Positions 53,234 to 60,556 of a stretch of DNA of 64,000 nucleotides are shown piece by piece. The DNA is from Isoptericola cucumis. Its GTDB lineage: Bacteria > Actinomycetota > Actinomycetes > Actinomycetales > Cellulomonadaceae. A program made the position numbers and the translations under genes. Each line of letters begins with the position of its first letter. The stretch's first letter is position 1. Location of the stretch: positions 395,772 to 459,771 of the forward strand of contig NZ_BMDG01000002.1 of assembly GCF_014635665.1 (NCBI RefSeq), read 5' to 3'. A model generated the notes under the pieces. The model was not told the DNA's origin and searched no databases. It saw nothing but the letters and a program-made list of their open reading frames with translations.

Positions 53234-53297
53234 GCCGCAGCTCTGAGCCGGAGACCTGAGCCGGAGACCCGAGCCAAGACCCGAGCCGGAAGACTCT
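53231..53297 (+). repeat. 13-bp tandem repeats in the spacer after the SDR gene
   Basis: TGAGCCGCAGCTC (53231), TGAGCCGGAGACC (53244) and TGAGCCGGAGACC (53257) are consecutive 13-bp units, followed by two diverged units starting CGAGCC (53270 and 53282). The first TGA is the SDR stop codon. They fill nearly all of the 76-bp gap before the next gene. Confidence 0.8.
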
Positions 53298-53309
53298 GAG
53301 AGGGACACC

Positions 53310-54488
53310 ATGACCGACATCTCGACCCCCACCCCCGTGGCGGGGCCGTCCGCGGCACCCGTCGACCCCGCCTGGCGTGACCGCTGGGACGCGACGGCCG
53401 AGGGCGTCGTCGTCCTCGACCTGGGGATGCAGCCGCCCGCCGACCTGTTCCCCGAGCCGTCCGACCCGACCCCCGACCCGGAGCACCCGCTGCGCATGGT
53501 GCTCGGCACGTCGACCGGGCTGGCGCAGATCGAGACGGACCCCACGACGCCGCAGGAGCCCCGCGGCGTCGAGCCCGCCGCGCTCGTGGCGCAGGCGGAG
53601 GCCGCCGTCGACCAGGCGGAGGCCGCCGGCTTCGTGCGCCGGGGCGCCCGCGTGCTGGAGTACCCGAGCCCGCACGGCGGCACGTGGGTGGACCAGCTGG
53701 CGCGGCGCGACATGGTCGAGGTCTCCGAGGGGCCCGCCGAGCTGATCGTCGACATCTTCGGGATGATGCACGACGCCGACCAGCGGGCCGCGCTGCTCGA
53801 GCGCCGCGACCGGCTCGCGGACGACGGCGTGCTGCTCATGCAGTACCACACGCTCGCCGCCATCGTGCGGGGCGGGATCTGGAACGCGCTGCGGCACGGC
53901 CACTTCGCCTACTACTCGACGCCCGCGCTGGTGCGCATGGGCGCGGAGGTGGGCCTCACCGCCGTCGGCGCCTGGGAGTACCCCCTGTACGGCGGCACGA
54001 TCATGCTGGCGTTCGCCAAGGAGGGCTCGCGGTGGGGCGGGCAGACGCCCGACGTGACCGCGATGGTGGAGCGCGAGACGGCCGAGGGGATCCTGGACGC
54101 CCGGTCGGTCGGGAGCCTGGACACCGCGCTGCGCGAGTCCGTGGCCGCCATCGGGGCCTACCTGCGCGACGCGACGGACCGCGGGCTGCGCGTGGCCGGC
54201 TACGGCGCGGCGTCCCGCACGTCCGCGCTGCTGCGGGCGTCGGGCATCGAGGCGACGCAGGTCGTCGCGGTCGCCGACGCCTCCACGGCCAAGCACGGCC
54301 GCACGATGCCGGGCAACCGGATCCCGATCGTGTCGCCGGACGACCTCGTGGCCCTGCGCCCCGACCGGGTGCTGCTCTTCGTCCCCGACCTGCTGGACGA
54401 GGTGCGGCGTGCGCTGCCCCAGGTCGAGGCGGCCGGCGGCCGGTGGGTCGTGCTGGACCCGATGCCGCGGGAGGTCGCGCCGCTCTGA
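53310..54488 (+). CDS. C-methyltransferase-like protein with lost zinc site
   Basis: 392 residues resembling sugar C-methyltransferases of the TylC3/TcaB9 type. LDLGMQPPADLF and PLRMVLGTSTGLAQIE match the N-terminal zinc domain but all zinc Cys residues are missing. A central Rossmann-like segment, ARVLEYPSPHGGTWVDQLARR, replaces the usual glycine-rich SAM loop. ALRHGHFAYYSTPALVRMGAEVGL and YPLYGGTIMLAF match the catalytic core and HGGS-like region. The C-terminal domain (about 285-392) with GYGAASRTSALLRASGIEATQVVAVADAS is the Methyltransf_14 type. It may be an inactive or repurposed homologue, or use another cofactor geometry. Confidence 0.7.
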   Translation: MTDISTPTPVAGPSAAPVDPAWRDRWDATAEGVVVLDLGMQPPADLFPEPSDPTPDPEHPLRMVLGTSTGLAQIETDPTTPQEPRGVEPAALVAQAEAAVDQAEAAGFVRRGARVLEYPSPHGGTWVDQLARRDMVEVSEGPAELIVDIFGMMHDADQRAALLERRDRLADDGVLLMQYHTLAAIVRGGIWNALRHGHFAYYSTPALVRMGAEVGLTAVGAWEYPLYGGTIMLAFAKEGSRWGGQTPDVTAMVERETAEGILDARSVGSLDTALRESVAAIGAYLRDATDRGLRVAGYGAASRTSALLRASGIEATQVVAVADASTAKHGRTMPGNRIPIVSPDDLVALRPDRVLLFVPDLLDEVRRALPQVEAAGGRWVVLDPMPREVAPL

Positions 54489-54512
54489 GCCGTCCGGCCC
54501 CGGACGACAGCG

Positions 54513-54538
54513 GTCCGGCTCCGAGACCGGAGCCGGAC
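54513..54538. terminator. Hairpin between convergent methyltransferase-like and RfbC-like genes
   Basis: GTCCGGCTCCG (54513-54523) and CGGAGCCGGAC (54528-54538) pair perfectly around AGAC. It lies in the 78-bp gap between two convergent stops and could end transcription from both sides. Confidence 0.65.
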
Positions 54539-54566
54539 GGTCGTCGTGCCTGGGCCCTCAGGGGGG

Positions 54567-55115
54567 TCAACGACCCAGGCTCGCCTTGTACTCGGCCCAC
54601 GACAGGGCGTGCCGGTCGCGCTCGCTGACGATCGTGATCGGAGCGGGCCACGGCACGGCGAGGTCGGGGTCGTCGAAGCTGACGGTGACGTCCTCGTCCG
54701 GGCCGTAGAAGTCGTCCATCCGGTAGACGAAGTCCGTCTGTGACGTCAGCGCCTGGTACCCGTGCAGGAACCCGCGCGGGATGTACACCTGCCGGCAGAG
54801 CTGGTCGTCGAGCAGGAACGTCTCCATGCGCCCGAACGTGGGGGAGTCCGGCCGGGCGTCGATCGCGACGTCGAGCACGGCGCCGTGCGCGCACCGCACC
54901 AGCTTGGCCTCGCCCGCGTTCGACCGGCCGTGCAGGCCGCGCACGACGCCCTGGTAGGACCGCGACTGGTTCTCCTGCTTGAAGCCGGCCGGGTCGATCC
55001 CGGCGTCGGCCATGACGGCGACGTCGAACGTGCGGGAGAAGTACCCGCGCTCGTCGCGGTGGGGTGTCGGCTCGAAGACGAGGAGCCCGGGGATGGTTGT
55101 CTCGATGACCTTCAT
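54567..55115 (-). CDS. dTDP-4-dehydrorhamnose 3,5-epimerase family protein (RfbC-like)
   Basis: A 182-residue cupin of the RmlC/RfbC family, normally epimerising C3/C5 of 4-keto-6-deoxy nucleotide sugars. It shows HRDERGYFSRTFD, FKQENQSRSYQGVVRGLHGR (His62 as general base; the usual Tyr-Gln after LH is Gly-Arg here), VLDVAIDARPDSPTFG, QVYIPRGFLHGYQAL and DDPDLAVPWP. It is alone on the minus strand, back-to-back with the aminotransferase operon. With no rmlA, rmlB or rmlD nearby it may act on a CDP-linked keto-sugar instead of dTDP-rhamnose. Confidence 0.9.
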   Translation of the reverse strand: MKVIETTIPGLLVFEPTPHRDERGYFSRTFDVAVMADAGIDPAGFKQENQSRSYQGVVRGLHGRSNAGEAKLVRCAHGAVLDVAIDARPDSPTFGRMETFLLDDQLCRQVYIPRGFLHGYQALTSQTDFVYRMDDFYGPDEDVTVSFDDPDLAVPWPAPITIVSERDRHALSWAEYKASLGR

Positions 55116-55283
55116 GCGACCTCACGCTAGGTCGGCCGTGCGCCCCGCGGACCGTCCGGGGCGGATGAAATCCGGCCGTAAGGCGGCGCCGGCCGGGTGA
55201 ACTGCCGGGGATCGTCTTCCGCCCGCCGCGCCGCGGTGCACAGACTGGCGACGGCCAGCAGGTCCGATCCCAGGGAGCCTCAG
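55116..55283. promoter_or_regulatory. Divergent intergenic region, RfbC-like gene and aminotransferase operon
   Basis: 168 bp without a gene. It contains GGCCGGGTGAACT (55191-55203), whose reverse complement reads AGTTCACCCGGCC, related to the TCACCCGG sites upstream of the other two polysaccharide operons. CAGGGAGCC before ATG 55284 is the ribosome site. No confident -10/-35 pair was found. Confidence 0.35.
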
Positions 55284-56750
55284 ATGACCCAGACCGCAGG
55301 CAGCACAGGGAGCGCCACGACGGCGTCCGCGCCCGCGCGGCACCGGTTCGGGCGGTCGGACTCGGCGCAGCGCCGGCTGCACGAGCTCGTGCCCGGCGGG
55401 GCCCACACCTACGCCCGCGGCTCGGACCAGTACCCGGAGGGCATGGCGCCGGTGCTGGTGCGCGGCAGCGGCGCCCGGGTGCAGGACCTCGACGGCAACT
55501 GGTTCGTCGAGTACGGCATGGGGCTGCGCGCGGTGACGCTCGGGCACGGGTACGAGCCGGTCGTCGCCGCCGTGACGCGCGCCGCGTCCCAGGGCGTGAA
55601 CTTCTCCCGCCCGTCCGTCTGGGAGCTGCAGGCGGCGGAACGCTTCTGCGCCCAGGTGCCGGGCGCCGAGATGGTGAAGTTCGCCAAGAACGGGTCGGAC
55701 GTCACCACGGCGGCGATCAAGCTCGCGCGCGCGGCCACGGGCCGCGACCTGGTGGCGGTGTGCTCCACGCAGCCGTTCTTCTCCACCGACGACTGGTTCG
55801 TCGGCACGACGGCGATGTCGGCCGGCATCCCGGCGGCGCACCGCGACCTGACGGTCGGCTTCCGGTACAACGACCTCGACTCGGTGCGCGCGGTGCTGGA
55901 CGCCCACCCGGGCCGGGTCGCGGCGCTCATCCTCGAGCAGGCGACCGCGACGGCCGAGCCGGCGCCGGGCTTCCTCGAGGGCCTGCGCGAGCTGGCCGAC
56001 CGCGACGGGTTCGTGCTCGTCTTCGACGAGATGATCACCGGCATGCGCTGGGCCGCCGGCGGGGCGCAGTCCGTGTACGGCGTCGTCCCCGACCTGTCCA
56101 CGTGGGGCAAGGCCCTCGGCAACGGGTTCTCCGTCTCGGCGCTCGCGGGCCGCGCGGACCTCATGGAGGTCGGCGGGCTCAACACCGACGACCCCCGCGC
56201 GTTCCTGCTGTCCACCACGCACGGGGCGGAGACGACGGGCCTGGCCGCGTACCTCGCCGTCGCCGACGCGTACGCCGAGCGCGACGTCGTCGGGATCATG
56301 GAGGCCCAGGGGCAGCGGCTGCGCGCGGGCGTCGAGCAGGCCGCGGCCGAGGCGGGGCTGTCCGACCACGTGACGGTCATGGGCAGGTCGTCGTGCCTCG
56401 TGTTCGGCACGCGCGACACGGAGCGCAACCCGTCGCAGGCGTTCCGCACCCTGTTCCTGCAGGAGCTGCTGTCGCGGGGGGTGCTGGCCCAGTCCTTCGT
56501 GATCTCGGCGGCGCACACCGACGCCGACGTCGACGCGACCGTGGAGGCGGTGCGCGGCGCGCTCGTCGTCTACGGGCAGGCCGTCGACGCCGGCACCACC
56601 GACGGGCTGCTGCAGGGCCGGCCCGTCGCGCCGGCGATGCGGGAGCGGGCCGCCCCGCGGCGGCTGCCGGACACGCTGCCGGGGTCCGGCGGCGGGGGAG
56701 AGGGCGGCGGCGGCGACGCCGGCGCGGGGACGACGGAGGTCGGGTCATGA
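55284..56750 (+). CDS. Class-III PLP aminotransferase (glutamate-1-semialdehyde aminomutase-like)
   Basis: 488 residues from ATG 55284; an upstream frame to 55197 has no ribosome site. The fold-type-I core is complete: VPGGAHTYARGSDQYPEG, FAKNGSDVTTAAIKLARAATGR (PLP phosphate site), LVFDEMITGMRW (Asp248 to PLP nitrogen), and STWGKALGNGFSVSALAGR with the Schiff-base Lys276. The similarity is to HemL-type aminomutases, but the TGRDLVAVCSTQPFFSTDDWFVGT segment and the polysaccharide context point to a sugar- or amino-acid-modifying aminotransferase rather than tetrapyrrole synthesis. The C-terminal Gly/Glu tail is low complexity. First gene of a seven-gene coupled operon. Confidence 0.88.
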   Translation: MTQTAGSTGSATTASAPARHRFGRSDSAQRRLHELVPGGAHTYARGSDQYPEGMAPVLVRGSGARVQDLDGNWFVEYGMGLRAVTLGHGYEPVVAAVTRAASQGVNFSRPSVWELQAAERFCAQVPGAEMVKFAKNGSDVTTAAIKLARAATGRDLVAVCSTQPFFSTDDWFVGTTAMSAGIPAAHRDLTVGFRYNDLDSVRAVLDAHPGRVAALILEQATATAEPAPGFLEGLRELADRDGFVLVFDEMITGMRWAAGGAQSVYGVVPDLSTWGKALGNGFSVSALAGRADLMEVGGLNTDDPRAFLLSTTHGAETTGLAAYLAVADAYAERDVVGIMEAQGQRLRAGVEQAAAEAGLSDHVTVMGRSSCLVFGTRDTERNPSQAFRTLFLQELLSRGVLAQSFVISAAHTDADVDATVEAVRGALVVYGQAVDAGTTDGLLQGRPVAPAMRERAAPRRLPDTLPGSGGGGEGGGGDAGAGTTEVGS

Positions 56751-57568
56751 AGGTCGTGCTGTTCTGCGGCGGGCTGGGGATGCGGATGCGCTCCGGGCCG
56801 GAGTCGCTGCCCAAGCCGATGACGTCGATCGGGTCCCGACCGGTCCTGTGGCACATCATGAAGTACTACGCGCACTTCGGGCACACGGAGTTCATCCTGT
56901 GCCTCGGGTACGGCGCGACGGCCGTCAAGGACTACTTCCTCCACTACTCGGAGACCCACTCGAACGACTTCGTGCTGACGAAGGGCGGGGAGCAGGTCGA
57001 GCTGCTGAGCACCGACATCAGCGAGTGGCGCATCACGTTCGTCGACACCGGGATCGACACGCCGATCGGCGAGCGGCTGCGGCGCGTGCGCCCGTTCCTG
57101 GAGGACGACGACGTCTTCCTCGCGAACTACGGCGACGTGCTCACCGACGCCCCGATGAACGACATCATCGACGAGCTCGTCGCCACCGACGCCGTCGGCT
57201 CGCTGCTGGCGGTGCCGCCGCAGGACTCGTTCCACGTCGTGCGGTACGACGAGGACGGCACGATGCGGGACCTCGAGCCCGTGGCCGGCATGACCATGTG
57301 CATCAACGGCGGCTACTTCGTGCTGCGCCAGGGCATCTTCGACTACCTGGACGAGGGCGACGACCTCGTCATGAACGGCTGCGTGCGGGCCGCGCGCGAC
57401 GGGCGCTTCCGGGCCGTGGGCTACGAGGGGTTCTGGGCGCCGATGGACACCCTCAAGGAGCGCAACATGCTCGAGGAGATGGACCGCCGGGGCCGCCGGC
57501 CGTGGGCCGTGTGGGAGCACGACGCGGGCTCGCTGCGTCCCCGTGCCGTGCCGAGCGCGGTCCGATGA
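56747..57568 (+). CDS. Glucose-1-phosphate cytidylyltransferase-like sugar nucleotidyltransferase (RfbF type)
   Basis: 273 residues, ATGA-coupled to the aminotransferase. The nucleotidyltransferase start MKVVLFCGGLGMRMRSGPESLPKPM has the G-rich NTP loop and the Lys that contacts phosphate. EFILCLGYGATAVKDYFLHY, VFLANYGDVLTDAPMN (metal Asp) and GYEGFWAPMDTLKERNMLEEM are typical of RfbF-type glucose-1-phosphate cytidylyltransferases, which give CDP-glucose. The usual partner CDP-glucose 4,6-dehydratase is not adjacent, so the fate of the CDP-sugar is unclear. Confidence 0.88.
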   Translation: MKVVLFCGGLGMRMRSGPESLPKPMTSIGSRPVLWHIMKYYAHFGHTEFILCLGYGATAVKDYFLHYSETHSNDFVLTKGGEQVELLSTDISEWRITFVDTGIDTPIGERLRRVRPFLEDDDVFLANYGDVLTDAPMNDIIDELVATDAVGSLLAVPPQDSFHVVRYDEDGTMRDLEPVAGMTMCINGGYFVLRQGIFDYLDEGDDLVMNGCVRAARDGRFRAVGYEGFWAPMDTLKERNMLEEMDRRGRRPWAVWEHDAGSLRPRAVPSAVR

Positions 57569-58224
57569 TCGGGCTCGGCCTGCCGCCCGGCGACCTGCGG
57601 GTGCTGTGCGTGGCCGCCCACCCCGACGACGTCGAGATCGCGTGCGGGGGCACCCTGCTGGCGCTCGCGGCCCGGGGCGGCGTGCAGGTCGCCGTCGCGA
57701 CGCTCACCGGCAGCCCGGAGCGCCGCGCCGAGGCCGAGGCGGCGGCCCAGGCGTTCAGCCCGGGCGCGACGAGCCGGTTCTGGTCGTGGCCCGACGGCCG
57801 GCTGCCGGAGCACTGGGGCGCGGTCAAGGACGCGCTCGAGTCCCTGGCCCGCGAGCTGGAGCCGGCGGGCCGGATCGACCTCGTGCTCGCCCCGAGCCCG
57901 CAGGACGCCCACCAGGACCACCGCCTCGTCGGCGAGCTGGTGCCGACGGTGTGGCGGGACGCCCTCGTGCTGGAGTACGAGATCCCGAAGTGGGACGGCG
58001 ACCTGCGCCGCGTGACGACGTACGTGCCCGTCCCGCGCGCCGACGCGCGTCGCAAGGTCGAGCTGCTGACCAAGCACTACCCCTCCCAGACCGCCCGCGA
58101 CTGGTGGGACGACGAGACGTTCCTCGGCCTCATGCGCCTGCGCGGGATGGAGTGCCGGGCGCCGTACGCGGAGGGGTTCACGGTGCGCAAGCAGCGCCTG
58201 GACCTGGGGCCGGGGGCCCGGTGA
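57565..58224 (+). CDS. PIG-L family deacetylase
   Basis: 219 residues, overlapping both neighbours by 4 bp. The zinc site and catalytic Asp are in VAAHPDDVEIACGG (His19, Asp21, Asp22), with the third ligand in PSPQDAHQDHRLVGE. The sheet then runs through VLEYEIPKWDGDL and the C-terminal KRxL-type KVELLTKHYPSQ segment. PIG-L/LmbE proteins remove N-acetyl groups from GlcNAc-type sugars or related conjugates. In this operon it could deacetylate an amino sugar on a nucleotide or lipid carrier, exposing a free amine. Confidence 0.92.
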   Translation: MIGLGLPPGDLRVLCVAAHPDDVEIACGGTLLALAARGGVQVAVATLTGSPERRAEAEAAAQAFSPGATSRFWSWPDGRLPEHWGAVKDALESLARELEPAGRIDLVLAPSPQDAHQDHRLVGELVPTVWRDALVLEYEIPKWDGDLRRVTTYVPVPRADARRKVELLTKHYPSQTARDWWDDETFLGLMRLRGMECRAPYAEGFTVRKQRLDLGPGAR

Positions 58225-59642
58225 CCCGCGCGCGTCGTGGGCCTGCGGGCGTCGACGCACCCCGGGTCGCGCTCTTCGGCGAGGTCGGCGTCGGGAACCT
58301 CGGCAACGACGCGTCGTTCACGGCGGTCGCGGCCCTGCTGCGCGAACGCGTGCGAGGCATCCGGGTCGAGGTGATCGGGCGCGACGTCGGCCTCGAGGAC
58401 GGGGCCCGGAGGGCACGACGGGCGGACGTCCGCTTCGACGGCACGGTCCCGCTGCGCTCGTCGTTCGGCCTGCGGCTGCAGCGGTCCGGGCGGGGCGGCG
58501 CGATGACGCGCACGGCGGCGAAGCTCGCCGACCTGCTGCACCTGGTGCGGGTGGTCGGGGGCTACGACGCGGTGGTGGTCCCCGGCACCGGCGTGCTCGA
58601 GCGCGCAGGTCGCCGCGACCCGGGCGGGGTGCTCGTGTGGCTCGCGGTCCTCGCGCTCGCCTGCCGGCTGCGGCGGGTGCCGTTCGCGTGGTTCGCGGTC
58701 GGTGGCGGCCCGTACGACAGCCGTCTGCCCGCCTGGACAGCGGGCGTCGCCGCGCGGGGGGCCCGCTACCGCTCCTTCCGCGACGCCGGGTCGCGCGACG
58801 CCCTGCCGGCCTGGGCGGGCGTGGGCAGGGACGCGGTGACGCACGACGTCGTTCTGGGCCGTCCCGAGGCGCTGCGGCGGGGGACACCGTCGGAGCGGTC
58901 GGAGCGGTCGGAGCGGTCGGAGCGGTCGGAGCGGTCGGAGCCGTCGGCCGGGCCGCGCACGGTGGCGGTGGGGGTCATCGACCACGACCCGCCCGGCGGG
59001 GACAGCGCGTCGCTGCGCCGCCGCTACCTGGACCGGGCCGCCGCGCTCGTGCGGACGCTGGTGGGATCCGGGTCGGTGGTGGAGCTTCTCGCTGCCGACG
59101 GCGCCGACCACGGGCCGGTGGCCGACGTCCGAGAGGCCGTGAGCGCCGTCCCGGCGGACGTCCCGATGGGCCGCAGGGGCGTGCCCGCGGCATCCGTGCA
59201 CACCGAGGTGACCGGCCTGGACGCCCTGGTGGTGTACCTGGCCGACGTCGACGTCGTCGTGTCGAGCCGCTACCACGTGCTCGTCGCCGCCTTCCTGGCA
59301 CGCCGGCCGGTCGTGGCCCTGAGCCACGCGCACAAGGACGACGCGCTGCTGCACGGCGCCGGTCTCGGGGCGTACGTGGTGCCGATCGACGCGGCGGAAC
59401 CCGGCCGCGTCGCCGCCCTCGTGAGGGCAGCCCACGCCGACGCGGCCCGCGTCGCCGAGGAGCTCGACGCCACCTGCCGGGCCGCGTACGCCTCCGTGCA
59501 CGGGGAGGCCGACCGGCTGGTCGCCGCGCTCGGGCTCGTCGCCACGGTCGGGCCGGCCGACCCGGCGCACGACGCCCTCGCCGGGGTGCTCCAGGACGTG
59601 ACGACTCCGTCGCTCGACGACCGGGCCCGGGAGTCGTCATGA
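58221..59642 (+). CDS. Polysaccharide pyruvyl transferase family protein (first copy)
   Basis: 473 residues from GTG 58221 (GTGA overlap). The PS_pyruv_trans fold begins VALFGEVGVGNLGNDASFTAVAALL, with VVVPGTGVLE, FAWFAVGGGPYDS, and the C-terminal substrate motif VVVSSRYHVLVAAFLARRPVVALSHAHKDDALL. Members transfer pyruvate from PEP as ketals on polysaccharides, though some have other roles. A low-complexity stretch of Ser-Glu-Arg repeats (about 222-241) separates the two half-domains. The second copy lies two genes downstream. Confidence 0.87.
   Translation: MTRARRGPAGVDAPRVALFGEVGVGNLGNDASFTAVAALLRERVRGIRVEVIGRDVGLEDGARRARRADVRFDGTVPLRSSFGLRLQRSGRGGAMTRTAAKLADLLHLVRVVGGYDAVVVPGTGVLERAGRRDPGGVLVWLAVLALACRLRRVPFAWFAVGGGPYDSRLPAWTAGVAARGARYRSFRDAGSRDALPAWAGVGRDAVTHDVVLGRPEALRRGTPSERSERSERSERSERSEPSAGPRTVAVGVIDHDPPGGDSASLRRRYLDRAAALVRTLVGSGSVVELLAADGADHGPVADVREAVSAVPADVPMGRRGVPAASVHTEVTGLDALVVYLADVDVVVSSRYHVLVAAFLARRPVVALSHAHKDDALLHGAGLGAYVVPIDAAEPGRVAALVRAAHADAARVAEELDATCRAAYASVHGEADRLVAALGLVATVGPADPAHDALAGVLQDVTTPSLDDRARESS
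58890..58943 (+). repeat. 9-bp tandem repeat encoding Ser-Glu-Arg
   Basis: TCGGAGCGG is repeated five times exactly from 58890 to 58934, followed by one variant unit (58935-58943). It codes SERSERSERSERSER-SEP in the inter-domain linker of the pyruvyl transferase. Copy-number change would alter linker length without frameshift. Confidence 0.9.
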
Positions 59643-60556
59643 CCGCGCCGCCGCGCGTGACCATCGGCGTGCCCGTGCACGACGGCGAGCGCTACCTCCC
59701 GGAGGCCCTCGCGGCTCTCGAACGCCAGGACCTCGGTGACTTCGCCGTGGTCGTGGCCGACAACGCCTCCACGGACGGCACCCAGGAGATCGCGCGCGAG
59801 GCAGCCGCCCGCGACCCGCGGTTCACGTATGTGCGGCACGAGGTGAACATCGGCGGCGGCCACAACGCCGCGTGGCTGCTGGACCATGCGCGCTCCCCGC
59901 TGTTCGCGTGGGCGTACCACGACGACCTGCGCGACCCGGCGTGGCTGCGCCGCAGCGTCGAGGTGCTGGACGACGCCGGCCCGGGCGCGGTGTGCGCCGT
60001 CCCGCGCGTCGTGCTCGTCGACACCGAGGGCCGGGAGGTCGGCGAGCACCAGGACGGCGACGCCGACCTCGCGGGCGGGCTGGCGGCGTCCGCCCCGCAC
60101 CGGCGGCTCGGCACGGTGCTGCGCCGCATGGTGGGGCAGGTCGGGTTCGGCCTGATGCGCACCGCGGCGGCGCGCGCGGCGGGCGGCGTCCGGGTCTCGA
60201 CGGCGGGCGAGATGGTGCTGCCGGCGGCGCTCGCCCTGGCCGGCCGCCTCGAGGTGGTGCCCGAGCGCGGGCTGCTGCACATCCGCGCCCACGACCAGCG
60301 GCACGGCGGCGACCGGGCCAGCGAGGCCGCGTGGGTGGACCCGAGCCGGCCGCGCACCGTGTTCCCGTACTCGCGCTCCACGTTCCTCCTGCTGGGGGCG
60401 GTGGGCGCCGCACCGCTCGACGTCGTCGAACGCGCGCGGTGCGCGGCGACGGTGCTCGGGCGCTGGACGGTGCCCGGGTGGCGCACCGTCGCCGGGGACC
60501 TCGTGCGCCTGCCGCAGGACGCCGGGCTCGTCGGGTCCCGCCGGAGGACGACGTGA
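59639..60556 (+). CDS. Glycosyltransferase family 2
   Basis: 305 residues, ATGA-coupled upstream and GTGA-coupled downstream. The GT-A fold starts VTIGVPVHDGERYLPEALAALERQDLGDFAVVVADNASTDGTQEIA. The donor-metal region is SPLFAWAYHDDLRDPAWLRRSVEVL, where HDD replaces the usual DxD-type motif, followed by AVPRVVLVD. The C-terminal part is mostly helical without clear membrane spans. It lies between two pyruvyl transferase genes, so it may add the sugar that is then pyruvylated; that is inference. Confidence 0.9.
   Translation: MTAPPRVTIGVPVHDGERYLPEALAALERQDLGDFAVVVADNASTDGTQEIAREAAARDPRFTYVRHEVNIGGGHNAAWLLDHARSPLFAWAYHDDLRDPAWLRRSVEVLDDAGPGAVCAVPRVVLVDTEGREVGEHQDGDADLAGGLAASAPHRRLGTVLRRMVGQVGFGLMRTAAARAAGGVRVSTAGEMVLPAALALAGRLEVVPERGLLHIRAHDQRHGGDRASEAAWVDPSRPRTVFPYSRSTFLLLGAVGAAPLDVVERARCAATVLGRWTVPGWRTVAGDLVRLPQDAGLVGSRRRTT

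Noticed and set aside
58890..58943. CRISPR-like array
   Set aside because: The 9-bp units are contiguous with no spacers and lie in frame inside a gene.
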